Shown here: in pieces, positions 23,561-35,340 of the stretch
Layout: every line of letters starts with the position of its first letter
How positions within the stretch are numbered: position 1 is the stretch's first letter
Source of the DNA: Megaleporinus macrocephalus
Taxonomy: Eukaryota; Chordata; Actinopteri; Characiformes; Anostomidae
Length of the DNA: 64,000 bases
Assembly: GCA_021613375.1 (NCBI GenBank)
Contig: CM038704.1
Coordinates: 29,630,082 to 29,694,081, forward strand
Reading direction: 5' to 3'
Program-made: the position numbers and the translations under genes
Notes under the pieces: model-generated
Databases searched by the model: none
The model's input: the letters and a program-made list of their open reading frames with translations, nothing else
Told to the model about the DNA's origin: nothing

Positions 23561-24480
23561 AGATCATCTTTTGTCTTAACTTTGATGTAAATTATGATGA
23601 ACATTTGCCTAGGCCAACTCTAACCCTGAGGGCAGAGCTGGACTAAAAGAGGGGATAGGGAGGGAAAAAAGGAGGAAGAAAACAGCAGAAAAGTGAAACT
23701 ACGAAAGACTGTTAGTTGTGACGGCTGGAGTCCAAGTCACTCATTACTCAAAGAGCATCGGAGTACTTAAAAGGAGCCGTGTAAAGACGTCCCATATTGC
23801 TCTAAAATGCCTCTCTTTTCCCCAGTCACTATCCCAGCCAAGGCTTTTTGCGAACAGTACATGCATTTACCATTATGCCCAGCCCCGCGCAACTAAACGC
23901 ACACAGTCATTAATACTGCCACAGCCAGCTGGCTGCAGTGCTATGGTATGTGCTTTTAAAACATGCTCTCTGGAAAATATTATCTTCCCCACTTTAGCCC
24001 CATACTCATATTATACGCATTAATAATTAACTCCCAGGTTGAATAATTAAAGGCCGCTGAACATTGTCTTCTCTTTTACCTCCTCTGATGATGTTCGAAC
24101 ACGCGACCTCCCGCACCGGGCACCGTGTCTAATCTGCAGTAAGGTCGGGCCTAATCAAGGTCGTGACCTCTGCAATACCTCCGCCGGGTCTTTTATGCGC
24201 CCCCACCCCCCTCCTCCTTCCAGTGGGACGGCCCAGGGGTAACGGAGAAGGCCGTTACCCTGCCATTACGGTGTGAAATCTGGTTAGTAATTGTTCTGTT
24301 TCAACAGCCTTTCCGTGGCATGTGCAAACAACTGGAAATAGCGCCTGGGCGGAGGTGCTCAGTTACTTAGCGCGGTGTTCGATAACATGAAGAGGGACAT
24401 GCAAATATTGGTAAGGCAATTAAGGCCAGTCTTGTTTGCCCCAAAGTATAGGGGTAACCCAATCCCAGCCATTACGAGCG
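23560..24480. promoter_or_regulatory. Candidate conserved regulatory block
   Basis: Unique sequence with GCATTAATAATTAACTCC and GAATAATTAAAGGCC near 24020-24050, GGGCCTAATCAAGGTCGTGACC near 24150 (contains an AAGGTC nuclear-receptor half-site), and GGCAATTAAGGCC near 24415. It is GC-richer than the surrounding desert and free of transposon marks. Enhancer role inferred. Confidence 0.38.
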
Positions 24481-24644
24481 CGCGAGCTAACGCAGTTGCG
24501 AGCAGCACCAGAAAAGGAGCACGGCTCCTTCCAGCTAAAAGGGTTAGCTCCTGACGGCCAGGAGGCTCACTTTTCGCAAACGGCCATCTTCCCTCCCCCC
24601 GTCGCGTAAATGCACTTGTAATGTGATGAGATTGAAAGCACCAC

Positions 24645-24648
<4 letters not shown>

Positions 24649-24680
<32 letters not shown>
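24649..24680. repeat. (CT)n microsatellite
   Basis: Pure CT run of about 15 units. The overlapping Ser/Leu and Arg/Glu frames are artefacts. Confidence 0.93.
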
Positions 24681-25094
24681 CTTGCTGTCTTTCTTGCTCC
24701 CCTCACTCCTCCTCTCCCCCTGGGGCTTACAATGGACTTCTGGAAAGGAGGCGTTTACGGGATACTTCATTTTTTTCTCTCTCCCCCTTTCCTTTTTTTT
24801 CTTTCCCAAACAAAAAGAGGAAGACTCACCACCCATTAGTAACTCTACTCCCATTTACTCCAAGTTCACCTGGGTAGGAGCTCTGCGCGCGCACACACAC
24901 AAACACATTCGGCCCCAGGTTTTATCTTTCTAAGTGCAAAAGCATTTAAACAAAAGGTTAATGGTGTCATCTGAAAATAACTCGCTCTACAGTCGTGCAT
25001 CACATTCCATTAGTACTGTGCTGCGGCTTGTTGAAATAGTTGGGAAATTAACATTACAGACAACTACACGTATGGCACCTTTAGGGTAAAGCAC

Positions 25095-25143
25095 ACATTT
25101 ACATTTACGGCATTTGGCAGACGCTCTTCTATAGAGCGACTTT
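25095..25143. mobile_element. Short dispersed fish repeat fragment (SINE/LINE-tail type)
   Basis: The words ACATTTACATTTACGGCATT, TTGGCAGACGCTCTT and AGAGCGACTTTC form a motif seen throughout teleost genomes, usually as part of a retroposon-like repeat. Only about 50 bases are present, so it is a truncated fragment and I do not assign a family. Confidence 0.55.
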
Positions 25144-25149
25144 CCTCAC

Positions 25150-26640
25150 CTCCTCACACAGTGAGCGCAAATCAATGTTTAAGCACAGAAACCCATTTTG
25201 AAGCCAAAGATCAAATGGGCTATTCAAGGCTGAGCACATGAGCAGTAGCTACTCTAAGAGATCTGTTCAACTTTGTTTCTTTGTACTGCCTCAGGGGGTC
25301 TTTGATAAAAGAAAAAAAAATAATAATAACCAATCCATATCCAAGCCAGGTACAACTATTTCTGGTGGTAGGTTTTCGCAGATTGTGTGCTTGAAAAAGC
25401 ATTTCTAAGCTTTTCCCCCTTTTTGGAGTGTTCAGTGAGGGAACGCAGTAACAATAATAATCCATTAAGCCAGCCGCGACTAGCGACAACACTCCACGCG
25501 TCTCCTCCTCTTAAGTGCTGGACTAGCCGCTCAGGCCCTGAAAGCAGTGGACAGACTCCTATGGAGAGACCAAACACACACACATACTCAACGTGCCAGC
25601 GAGGGAAAGCTCTCCAAAGTGATGCTAAAAGGATGCAACACATCAGACTTGCTCACCAGTTTAAGTCCTTTTATGTTTCTTTTCTTTGGTGATCTAGAAA
25701 TCAAATTCTTACAAACCGAGTGTAAAAATCAACCTGGATTTGGTGTCAATTGGTGCTCCCACTGTATGCATTCTATAGCAGCGCACTGGTACTGGGTGCT
25801 AGGCGGCATCTGGCGTGTTGTTTTGGGGGTGGGGGGGTTATAGACCACAAAACTCAAATTGGCCGAAGCACCTGACCATCTACTGCAGATGTAAATATTA
25901 GACGACCTTGAATATGTACTAATGGACAAATAAATGAAGGAATTTTATCTGCTGTCAGGCCCTACACTCCTGCATTTTTACAGGATTAACAGTTTTTCTT
26001 CCAGTTGTTTAAATTAACTTTGAAAACTTCAACCACATTCTCCAAACCCTGCCTCAAAACCTCACCATTTTAATGCAGTTGGCCATAGCATTATTTCACT
26101 TCTCATGGTTTTCATACAAAAAACAGAAATACTTTTTGCACAATAATAAATACATTTGTGATTGGACAGATGTAATTTTCATTTGACTAAAAATTATAAT
26201 GGATTACCATCTTGTCAATAATGTACATTTCACACTCACACACTCACAGTGATGCACTGCATAAATCCTGGCATTCAATATACTACATTCAACAACCATC
26301 ATTCTTGTACCAAGGCCAGTCTGGTCCATGTGACTGTTATAAGTTTCCATCAATTGATAAGCAAAAACAAACACCTCTCCATGGGCCCATCCCACAGCTG
26401 TTAGTTGTTAAAGAAGGACCTCAAGCACATATAAATGGTAAAAGGATTCCAGTGCACAATGTTGCTGAGAATGGGGCAGAAAGCTGGTTACAGACTTAGG
26501 TCGTGCTAACAGGAAGGGGTGCTTAAATGAAAGTTGGTATAGTTACCAGAAGCACACAAAATATTTACCCTGACATCCAAGCAACTATCATAGGCCATCT
26601 TTAAGGAAACTTAAAGGGTGAGGCTCACCTCAGTTGGCAT
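25150..26640. other. Intergenic, possible transposon flank
   Basis: No gene recognised. The distal part (from about 26000) may be the 5' side of the decayed transposon whose transposase remnant starts near 27.1 kb. Terminal repeats were not found by eye. Confidence 0.4.
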
Positions 26641-27085
26641 TCTGTGGCATTAGTCATACGAAGGTTCAGGAATGAAGGTGGGCAAGTATTGCACATTTTA
26701 CATTCTATCCATGTACGTACTATACAGACCCAGTATATACTGTTTTCGCTTTTTAGATATACCACTGCCACATTCTGGTGGTTAGAGCCTAGTTTTAACA
26801 CCATGATAAGTGGGTGCAACAATCAATATGGTAAGAGAAGACAATGCCAATCATCTTCCATCACCACCATAGGCAGTGGTGTGCAATATCATGGAAACAA
26901 TTGTATAGAGTTCCCTTTAAAAAGAAAACATATGAAAAATAGAAGGAGTTGAGAAACTTGTATGTATAGTTGGGGCATACATTGTTCCTTTTAATAGCTT
27001 AGACTAATGAAAAACACCATGTGGAATATATCTGTACTGTCATTGTATACAGCTACAAAATTACAGTAAAAGAATCCTCCACTAC

Positions 27086-27800
27086 TTGGTTTGTAAAGTG
27101 AACTGTCTTGTATTTGTGTGGTTTGCAGAGAGTGATGGAGCTAGGAGCTGGTGGAATCCCACACACATTGTGTACGTGGATGAGGCAGGATTCAATCTGA
27201 AAGTCACTATTGATGTGCCAGGCCAACGTGGGTGCAACATAACAGTGTGTACTGATGTCTCAGAGAATGGTGTCATCCACCATGTTCCAACCATTGGCCT
27301 CTACAATACAGAATGTCTCCTTGATTTCCTGGTGGGCCTTCACACTGCTTTCATACCTGACAATGAGAGGGGAGTGGTAAGATCCATATCGCCAAACTAC
27401 AAGATAATTTGGGACGTTGGGTCTGTCTCAAAACCTACTCAGTGCTTAATCTCACTAGGTTTTGTGACAAACCCAATATTAGGTTTCACCACTCTAATCT
27501 CATCACAAAATAGTCAGATCCCTGCACACGATTGTCAAAGAAGTTCCTACCACCTATTCACCATTTCTGAACCCTACTAAGGAATTCTTCTCAACATGCA
27601 GGTGAAAGGAAAGGAAACTCCAGCCCAATAATGGGATGTCATAACCTACCTAGGCTATGAATGCTGGTTGTAGGATTTCTCAAATGAGGACTATAGAGGG
27701 TGGCTGCAGCTTACAAGAAGGTTTTTCCTTCTCTGTCTTGGAGGCAGGGCAAGAAGGCAAAGCTATGATAAGCACAAAGATTTTCACACCTGCGTGCTCA
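27086..27800 (+). pseudogene. Decayed IS630/Tc1-mariner-superfamily transposase
   Basis: Frame 1 (27160-27410) encodes IVYVDEAGFNL, then VPGQRGCNITVCTDVSENGV and GLYNTECLLDFLVGLH, the pattern of the first catalytic Asp region of DDE transposases of the IS630-like group found in fish. After a frame change, 27552-27600 encodes TYSPFLNPTKEFFSTCR, the conserved SPxLNPxEEFF region that carries the last acidic residue. A third frame (about 27660-27790) gives GWLQLTRRFFLLCL, the typical C-terminal segment. Frameshifts and stops separate the pieces, and a segment after the first motif appears deleted. The N-terminal DNA-binding domain is not recognisable. It is an inactive relic and says nothing about lmo4. 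Confidence 0.8.
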
Positions 27801-28260
27801 CCGTAACACTGCATAATTATTATAATTTTTTTATGATTATGCGAGCCAGGCAAAAATACTATTGTAATAACAATTGTGTCTGTGTGGGACACAGACACAA
27901 TCTTTTTGTTATCATTTGTTATGGTCAGCAACTTAATCTAATCAGTTAGATTCAGATACATTTAGCATTGAGAGTGCTGAAAAAAAATGGGATCACTGTT
28001 TTAAGGTCCACTGTTAAAAAGACGGGTATGATGCAGGAGCGTTTTGTTGTTTGGTACAATGTTAACGTAACCTTAAAGGTACATTAGTTGTTTTAGGGTC
28101 CAGCTGTGTAAGGTGTAACTGTGTGTGTTACATCTGATATTTTAAAACCAGAACAATAAAATGAATAGGCTGGAAAACAAGACAAGGTGTACAGAGTGAA
28201 AGCAATTTTAAAAGAATAATTTCAATCAAATACAGTACTATTATCTTATCTAACTAAAGG
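27800..28260. other. Intergenic, repeat-like
   Basis: AT-rich sequence after the transposase relic. CTTAAAGGTACATTAG-type words near 28070 belong to the GGTAC-type tandem repeat texture that continues to 28530. Confidence 0.4.
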
Positions 28261-28530
28261 TACTGAGATGTACCCTTAAGGGCTACCACTCTAGTGACAA
28301 GAGGTGTACCAGCCTATTTATTAGGACATCATGCAACCACGAGAAACACGTGACAGTTGAATAACTTTGTACAGCTAATCCAACTCCGTACAACCCCAGT
28401 GACGAGAGGGATACCACCCCAGTGACGAGAGGGATACCACCCCAGTGTTGACAGTGGTGCTACCACAGTGACGACAGAGGCGCTAGCCCAGTGGCGAGAG
28501 GGATACCACCCCAGTGAGAGGTGGTTACCT
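28260..28530. repeat. Degenerate minisatellite, unit about 23 bp
   Basis: Units of the form CCCCAGTGACGAGAGGGATA plus CCA recur at least five times between 28389 and 28520, two adjacent ones identical. A diverged unit (CCACTCTAGTGACAAGAGGT) sits near 28285, and the array is interrupted by the 69-bp direct repeat at 28320-28388. Minus-strand frames read it as SRHWGGIP-type repeats; not a gene. Confidence 0.75.
28320..28388. repeat. 69-bp direct repeat, copy 1
   Basis: Starts ATTAGGACATCATGCAACCA and matches 29485-29553 with one mismatch (ACACGTG versus ACACATG). It lies inside the minisatellite. Confidence 0.9.
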
Positions 28531-29147
28531 TTTGTTCTTAGGGTGTATGCATCTGGACAGTAAATGGGCATTTCAATTAAATCTTTTAGACATCATTGTT
28601 GCCGTTTACCTGTCTGTGACTTGTTTGGCTTAAATAAACAAAAGAAATCAAATTTTATATTTCACATAAACATGTTCACAAAAAGCACAAACTGTCACAT
28701 AATCGTGATGACAAAATAGTATATTGCATAATAATGAAGCTAATTCTATTTAAAAACAAAACAAAAAAACACATTAACTGTTTTGTTCAAAGTGTGCTAA
28801 TCTGGGGGTCCACCACTGTTCATGAATTTTCATAATTACACATGAACACACATGGTACATCAACACAATTTTAAAAGAAATTTAAACATAGCAATTGTGT
28901 TGATGTGACATTTTTTACTCGCTACTATGTTGAGTTTTCAGTGTAAAATGCTACGCTACCACAAAAACATTCTGAGTTTGCTACCACAAAAACATTACCT
29001 CATTAACACATTAACTCATTAACACATTAACACGTCTGATCTATAGTAACACTATCAGATTCTATAAAAATAAACCATTAAAAATGAACAACAAGCTATA
29101 ATTTCCATTTTTTTCTGATTGCACTCTACAATTTCTCATTAAGATGA

Positions 29148-29484
29148 ATCGTTGGGATTGTTGATCTGGAAAGCTCTGCCAACTTCACAGCAGTAATGAA
29201 GCGGTACATTTGTGGATGGAGCATAGGCAGGTCAGCTGACGTGACCCTGCATACAGGCCCTTAGAGATGAGGGGGCTAATGAATGCTTAGTGTTAGAAGA
29301 GGATGCAGAGGGAGAGCTGCGGTACACGTGTGCATTGTGCCCTGAGCGAGTGCCAGTGAAAGCCGGGCTAAGATGCCCAGTGTGAAGACCTCAGCAGCAG
29401 GGCTGGCACGCACTCCATTTGCTCAGGATCACTCCATCAGCTGCCTCCTCACTGGCCCCGCTGCCACACCAGACCGCGCAGGAA
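29148..29484. promoter_or_regulatory. Possible conserved block
   Basis: Unique sequence of mixed composition between AT-rich repeat-like flanks, containing GGTCAGCTGACGTGACC (E-box plus CRE/AP-1-like core) near 29230. Weak inference of a regulatory element. Confidence 0.25.
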
Positions 29485-29553
29485 ATTAGGACATCATGCA
29501 ACCACGAGAAACACATGACAGTTGAATAACTTTGTACAGCTAATCCAACTCCG
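29485..29553. repeat. 69-bp direct repeat, copy 2
   Basis: Near-identical to 28320-28388, about 1.17 kb downstream in the same orientation. The flanks do not match, so it is a dispersed or transposed segment rather than a simple tandem duplication. Confidence 0.9.
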
Positions 29554-30185
29554 AAGTCCATGGAGGAACAAACTTGTGGCACTGCTGCTATCAGAGAATG
29601 GTTCCTGTGGATGGCTTTGGAAACAATTAGAGCAACTGCACAACTTTAAAAGAGGTATGTTGTGCAAAGTGTTTACAAAACATCTGATGTAAGTGATCAC
29701 ATAACCATAATTCATAATGACGACAGTCAACTCTGTCTGTAAGGTAAACAAGCCTGTTCAAGTCAAGTCTCTATCTAGGAACAAATTTAGTGGCACTGCT
29801 GGTTTTAGGAAATAGTTCCTTAAAACAGGTTCTTGACACTTGATTGTGAAGATTGGAAGTCTGGACGTCTATGCAGGAATAAACTAGTAAGCTTATGTGT
29901 TTATAGAATGGTTTTAGTGTTTTGGAATGGTTGGGGCTGAAATAAGAAGAATAGTAAAAATGTTTATAAACAAAACTGAATATCTCATGTCAGCAGTAAT
30001 GGTGCAGCAAGGCCTGCTCTACTCATACTCATATACTTATATTCAAATACCTTTGGAATCTAAATGGAGGTCTATGGAAGGAAGTTGTGAAATAAATAAA
30101 TGAAACATGTGAACGTGTACAGAGGACTTCAGCATAGAGCTCTTTGTCGAGTCCAGGACAAGTCCAAGACCACGACTATCTGAGA

Positions 30186-30860
30186 GTGTTTTCACACCAG
30201 CACTAGTTAGTCGGGTTAAAACGGACTCTGGCTCGTTAACAGTCTTGATGCGGTTCGTTTTGGCAGGTGTGAAAACAGTAATCGCACTCGGGTGCGGACC
30301 AAAACAACTGCACTGAGACCCTCGAGAGGAGGTGGTCTCGGTACGGTTTCAAACGAACTCCGGAGCGGTTCGTTTGTGGTAAAAAAACATGATCCGACCT
30401 CGATCCGACCCAAGTATTAGGTGTACTCCACAAGTTTGATCTAAATATCTCCTGCAGGTGTGCTTTGCATTATGTGATCCAGCAGATGTCGTAAACAGAG
30501 AACTGGAGAACTGGAGCAGCTAACAGGGCGAGGACACTGAACCGAGGTCTCTTTTGGACTAGCAACGAGATATGTTGCCTACCTGATATTTGGAGTGAAC
30601 TGGGTGTTCTGCAGGTGTACTGTAGTTTGGGATATTATCAGATTATAATTACAGCTATGAACAGATGCTGTCTCTGCCGCTGCTCTGTGCTACGCTGTAT
30701 AAGAAGTGTGCAATAAGTTGGGAAAACCGGATCTTCTCCCTGTGTTTACTTTCTTGCTCACAAGCCAGATAGTTCTGGCCAATCAGAGGAGACGTTGTGC
30801 TCACGTGGTTTGTTGGGGTGCATTTTGGGGCGTTTCGGTTTTCGCCTGTGTGAAAACTTA
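30186..30860. mobile_element. Probable non-autonomous DNA transposon, about 675 bp
   Basis: The left end GTGTTTTCACACCAG and the right end, complementary to AAGTTTTCACACAGG, form short imperfect inverted termini. The interior has further GGTGTGAAAACAG words and GAACTCCGGAGCGGTTCG-type sequence that I associate with dispersed fish elements. No coding capacity, superfamily not assigned. Confidence 0.5.
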
Positions 30861-30934
30861 ACCGAGCAGGAGACGCTCCAAGTAAACCAACACATTAACT
30901 GATCCTGACCAGTGAAACCAACTACGTCCAAATG

Positions 30935-31015
30935 AAAGTAAAGCTGGGCCAGTAACAACACCAAAGTAAAGCTGGGCCAATAACAACACCAAAGTAAAGC
31001 TGGGCCAATAAGCCC
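30935..31015. repeat. 28-bp tandem repeat, nearly three copies
   Basis: The core GTAAAGCTGGGCCARTAA starts at 30938, 30966 and 30994 with 28-base spacing. A poly(C) and poly(A) run follows (31013-31045). Confidence 0.9.
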
Positions 31016-31045
31016 CCCCTCACCCCCCCCCCCCCCAAAAAAAAA

Positions 31046-32200
31046 GGTCTCTTTAAGATCAAAACAAATTACATATGCAAAAATAAGTTCAAATTCAAAC
31101 TGTAATAATCTTCTCTTCTACTTACAAACACAAATGTGGCATGACTTAAAAGCTTCGTTTTATTCAACAGTACTCACCCAGAGTCATCATTCTGCCTTTT
31201 TTGCACTGATGTCTGTACATATGTGTTTTATATGGGCATGTATACTGATGTATATGTAGTGCTGTTACTACAGTTTTACTCCCTTTAGGGATGTTTAAAG
31301 TGCAGTGTTGTAGAAAAGTCAATGCTCACTCTTCATTTATTTAAAAATGTAAGATAATCCACATGGATAAGGAAAGGATGCGTCAAACCATAAGTAAAAA
31401 AAAACTGGAGGTCAAAAAATTCTCCTAACAATACAATGATTCCTAATGACTGTTGGTGGACCACCAACAATGTCACCATTAGATAAGCTTCTAAAGCTTT
31501 TTAAAGCTTTTTTTCGAGCAAATGGAGCTTCACTCTTGCTTCAGGTCTGAAAACATCCACAGGTGTTTCTGTCCATCCTTGGACGGTGAGACACCTCTGT
31601 ACTGCCCCGATTTATCCATATACATAAGACTGAGCACAGAGTTTAAACAGAAGACTCTGGATGTATCCCAATTGCGTATTTAATACTAATACTAACTAGT
31701 TTTTGAGTATGCAGGCAATAAATTGAGTTTACTAAAAATCCACAAAATGTATGTAGAACCAGTCGATTTCTGAGTATGATAATTTTGGACAATATAACGG
31801 GAAAAGGAAAAAGAGGAGCTCATATCTGAAAAATACTGTAAAAACAGCGACGTGATGGCGGTTCCGGGGGTGGCGTGACCAGAAATGGTGTATAAATGTG
31901 AGTCCAACCCAAATCTGTCACAACACAATATACACAGACTCTGTATATCCATATTTAGTGTTGCGCTAAATGAGCCTCAAGACTGAACTTTGAAGGTGTG
32001 TAAAAATAGCTCAGCATATTTCTATAAAAGACTGACAGCAAGTCTGTCTATCTAGTAATGGCCTGTTGTAAGATTTGGATGACTCTGTTATGCTGTAACA
32101 AATTGTTATATGGTGGAACAAATTAGTAGCGTTTCATTTCCTTTGTTCACAAAACAAGAACGAAAGTCTAACAAAGTTCATTAGCAGTAACGCATTGGTG
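31046..32200. other. Intergenic, AT-rich
   Basis: No gene. 31660-31960 has the GGATGTATCCCAATTGCGTA-type start of a decayed DNA element like the one at 56.1 kb, but boundaries are unclear. Confidence 0.4.
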
Positions 32201-32720
32201 CGGACGGCCTGCTCTCTCTGAGCTCGGAGAGGGGTGGGAGAGGGCCAGGCTCCGGAGCAGAGGGCTGAACACTCCATAAGAACGGCAAAAGGTCACCAAA
32301 TGCTTTCATTAATCAGCCAAACTGAGGCGAGACGTTGAGAGGAGAGCTCATTAAAAAATCTGAAAATCTCTCTCGGCGCTGGAGAGGAACTGCATGAGCA
32401 GCGAGAGGAGCCGCCAGTTTTACCACTGTTTGATTTTCAGTGATTTGCTTAATGATATAAGTATTGAATAATGTACTGTCAATCTCCAGATGGATTTATC
32501 GGATATGGTGCGGATTAAGGCAGTTCGTGAAAGTTAATCTTTTTCTTTTAAGGCTAGAGGGCCAAGGAAAAAGGCTAGAGGGCCAAGGAAACAGAAAAAA
32601 AGAAGGAACCAGAAAAGCAATTAATGGATGGAGCAGAGAGAACACACAGCTATGAGAGCGTTAACACTCAGAATGACATTACAATGAAACCCAGTGAATT
32701 ATCTGTGTTGTACTATATAT
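32200..32720. promoter_or_regulatory. Candidate conserved regulatory block
   Basis: Unique sequence with GCTTTCATTAATCAGCC and GAGCTCATTAAAAAATC words and a GC-balanced core. A 20-base direct duplication (GGCTAGAGGGCCAAGGAAA core) is present near 32552-32590. Enhancer role inferred from texture. Confidence 0.33.
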
Positions 32721-32829
32721 CATTTTAGCCAAGCCCATTTTGGCTTTAAAGAGAAAGTGAGGCAGAGATCGAGAGACAGAGAGAGAGACAGAGAGATAGA
32801 GAGAAAGGAAGAGTGAGAGAGAATGAAGG

Positions 32830-33430
32830 GAGAAGGAGAAGACGAGTTCTTATTACCTATTAATAAAGCATTTTAAATCAATTTTTAAGGCACTCTCTCC
32901 CTCTCAAGCACAAAGAGAATGTGTTGGCAATGACTAATGTTTCACATTGTTAAATATATCTATTAATGATTTTTCCACGAGGCTTTGAAGTCGGCAACAT
33001 TAGAGAGTTGTAAATCACAAAGTTGCCTGCTGTCTCCCTGAGAGGCAGCATGAGTTCCCCTTATCTGAGCAATTACATAGAGGGGAGTGGGATCTGCTTA
33101 GGATCTATCTGTTCATTCTCAACCCATCCCACACACACACACACACACACACACACTTACTTTACTTGCTATGACTTACACTCATTTCTCTTTGGATACC
33201 AGAAACTTGACCCTGCCTGAATTCCTTAACCCGTAATGGTTTTTTCCCAGCGATTAGCGATAAAACAGTTCCCTGTGTGATGCCCTAGCGCTGCTAGCTG
33301 TGATACAGCCTGGATAAAATTCACTTTCCGCGCAATATATTGTCTCGTGAGGGGAGCAAGAATGACCTGCTGCATGTTCTTGTGTTTTGAGTTACTTAAA
33401 ACCCGAAACACACCGCACAATCTGAAACAC
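32830..33430. promoter_or_regulatory. Candidate conserved regulatory block, split by an (AC)n run
   Basis: TTATTACCTATTAATAAAGC near 32850, TATCTATTAATGATTTTTCC near 32955, and a unique segment at 33200-33420 flank an (AC)n microsatellite at 33130-33156. Looks like a constrained block, with no coding frame. Confidence 0.35.
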
Positions 33431-34650
33431 CATAAGAATAAAAACGTAAGATAAAAAACTGTGCCATAACTTGCAATTTACACATTTATTTACACATTTT
33501 TTATTTCTTGTGTTTGTGCCAATGTTAAGTTTCTCAAAATAATTACCACAGTATGAGCAGGCTTTGACATACCTTCACAAAAATACGAAATAAAACATCA
33601 GACCTGTTATGCTAAGATCTGTTTATACGTCAACATTGTATACAATCATGTATAAGTTTGGGGATCCTTGGTCAAATGACAGGTCTTGTTAAAACAAGTT
33701 ACACATCCTTCACAGAGAATACATCTCTGCACACAACCACTGTTCATTTGCTAAAATATTGGATAGAAATAAATGAAACATAAAGTCCGTCCAGTGCAAA
33801 GTTTTTTGTTATTGTGCACAAAAATCTAAAAATGACACGAGATGTGTTTTTTCATAGAGCAATGAGCAACTGAAGTTATGGGGTAAGATTGTAATTACAT
33901 TGACATAAAATAAGCATCTTTGTTTGGCACAGATCTTGTAGAGGGACTCTGGAGGGCTCACTAAAGGGCTAAAGTTTCTCAGACATTTATACTCGTATGC
34001 ATTCAAAACAACCTCCTGTTACACTGCACACTTTGTACAATAACACATTCTCTACAGAAAACACACTTAAACGTGACTTTTTCTGCTAATGTTAGTGCTC
34101 AGGGTAGTGTTCACTTAATAAGAGACCCTTATATATAAAATATAACTGTGCATTAAAATGTGTAGACGTATGTTCAACGTAGAGGGTGTGTTAACTTCTT
34201 TTCACTGAGAAAACCGACACATACATATGTACGTAAGACTGAGCACGGGTACGCAAACACGTACATGCAATTGTAGGTCATGCTTTTTGGACGTGTAAGG
34301 ACTGACAGTGATCTAAAACCTAGACCATTTCTGCGGTGAGGAATAGCAGAACGGAAAATTCTGCTAAATGTAGACGAAGGGCTAGCGCGGCCTGCTAGCA
34401 GTCATCACGCATACTTTCGAATGACAGTGCAAGTTCATCTTTTTTTCACTCTTTAAACTTCTTATAGAGTAAATAATTCCTAAGTACATTCTTGGACAGA
34501 TGTACTTGCCCACTCAGGCCAGTCTTATCTTAGCATGGCTGTCAGTGTATATTAGCTTGTGCTTTTAATACTGCTGGATGGGTCCGTGCATGATGGATGG
34601 AGGCTGTGCGTATGCTAAAGGTAGAATACGCCATTAAGCAGAAAACAGAG
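33431..34650. other. Intergenic, AT-rich
   Basis: No gene or clear repeat recognised. Scattered ACGTAC-rich words near 34200-34270. Confidence 0.45.
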
Positions 34651-35340
34651 CCTTAACCAACGACCCTCTTCCTGGCATTTCATCCCTCTCTCTTCCACTG
34701 ACCTTTACATATAATTAAACAACTAGTTCAAGCAGCTCCAAATGGACCCCAAAGAGCTTTCGCTTTTTGCCTATGGTTCATCCCCCTTAGTGCTCCAATT
34801 TATATATTTATTTTCCTGTGTCTGAGTTGGGCTCTTATGTCCAGTGTTTGTGCAGCTGCATCACAGAGGCCCAGAATGTGGCGATTTGGAAGCAGCAACG
34901 AAGGTCCTACCTTGTGGGCTCAGGCGTGCCGAGGCAGCGTGATGTGTGTGCTTTTTTATTTTTTCTGCAGTGACGGCAGGCTGCAGCCTCTTCCTCTTAA
35001 TGAGCACAGTCATAAATAAATGCATGGCTCTAATTAGCCGCCGTGCCGCGGTGGTGCTGGCTCTGCTGCCGCTGCTGGGAGATGAGGAGAGGGAGTGGAA
35101 TTAGCGAGCGGCCCAGGACGGAGGCTCCATGCCTGGGTTTCTGTGGTGACGCTGGCCCTCGCTAGAGGGAGATGGCCTTTGAGCAGATGCCACTCCTGGT
35201 GTCAACTAGCTGGGGCCTCTGTGATGGCCTTCTGTTAGTTAATCTATTAAGCCCCGTCTCAATGGGGTGTGGAGGGCACACGGAGCGCAGGGTGAGACTT
35301 GAAGCTGCTTCAAAAATTGGGATTAACTTGGAGGGGCGAC
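34650..35340. promoter_or_regulatory. Candidate conserved regulatory block
   Basis: Unique sequence with CATATAATTAAACAACTAG near 34708, GCTCTAATTAGCCGCCG near 35028, GGAATTAGCGAGCGGCC near 35098 and GTTAGTTAATCTATTAAGCC near 35235, in a GC-richer setting. Both-strand open frames are unconvincing. Strong enhancer-like texture; inference. Confidence 0.4.

Noticed and set aside
28389..28520. Regular short repeats that could suggest a CRISPR array
   Set aside because: Units are tandem without unique spacers and the DNA is vertebrate; it is a minisatellite.
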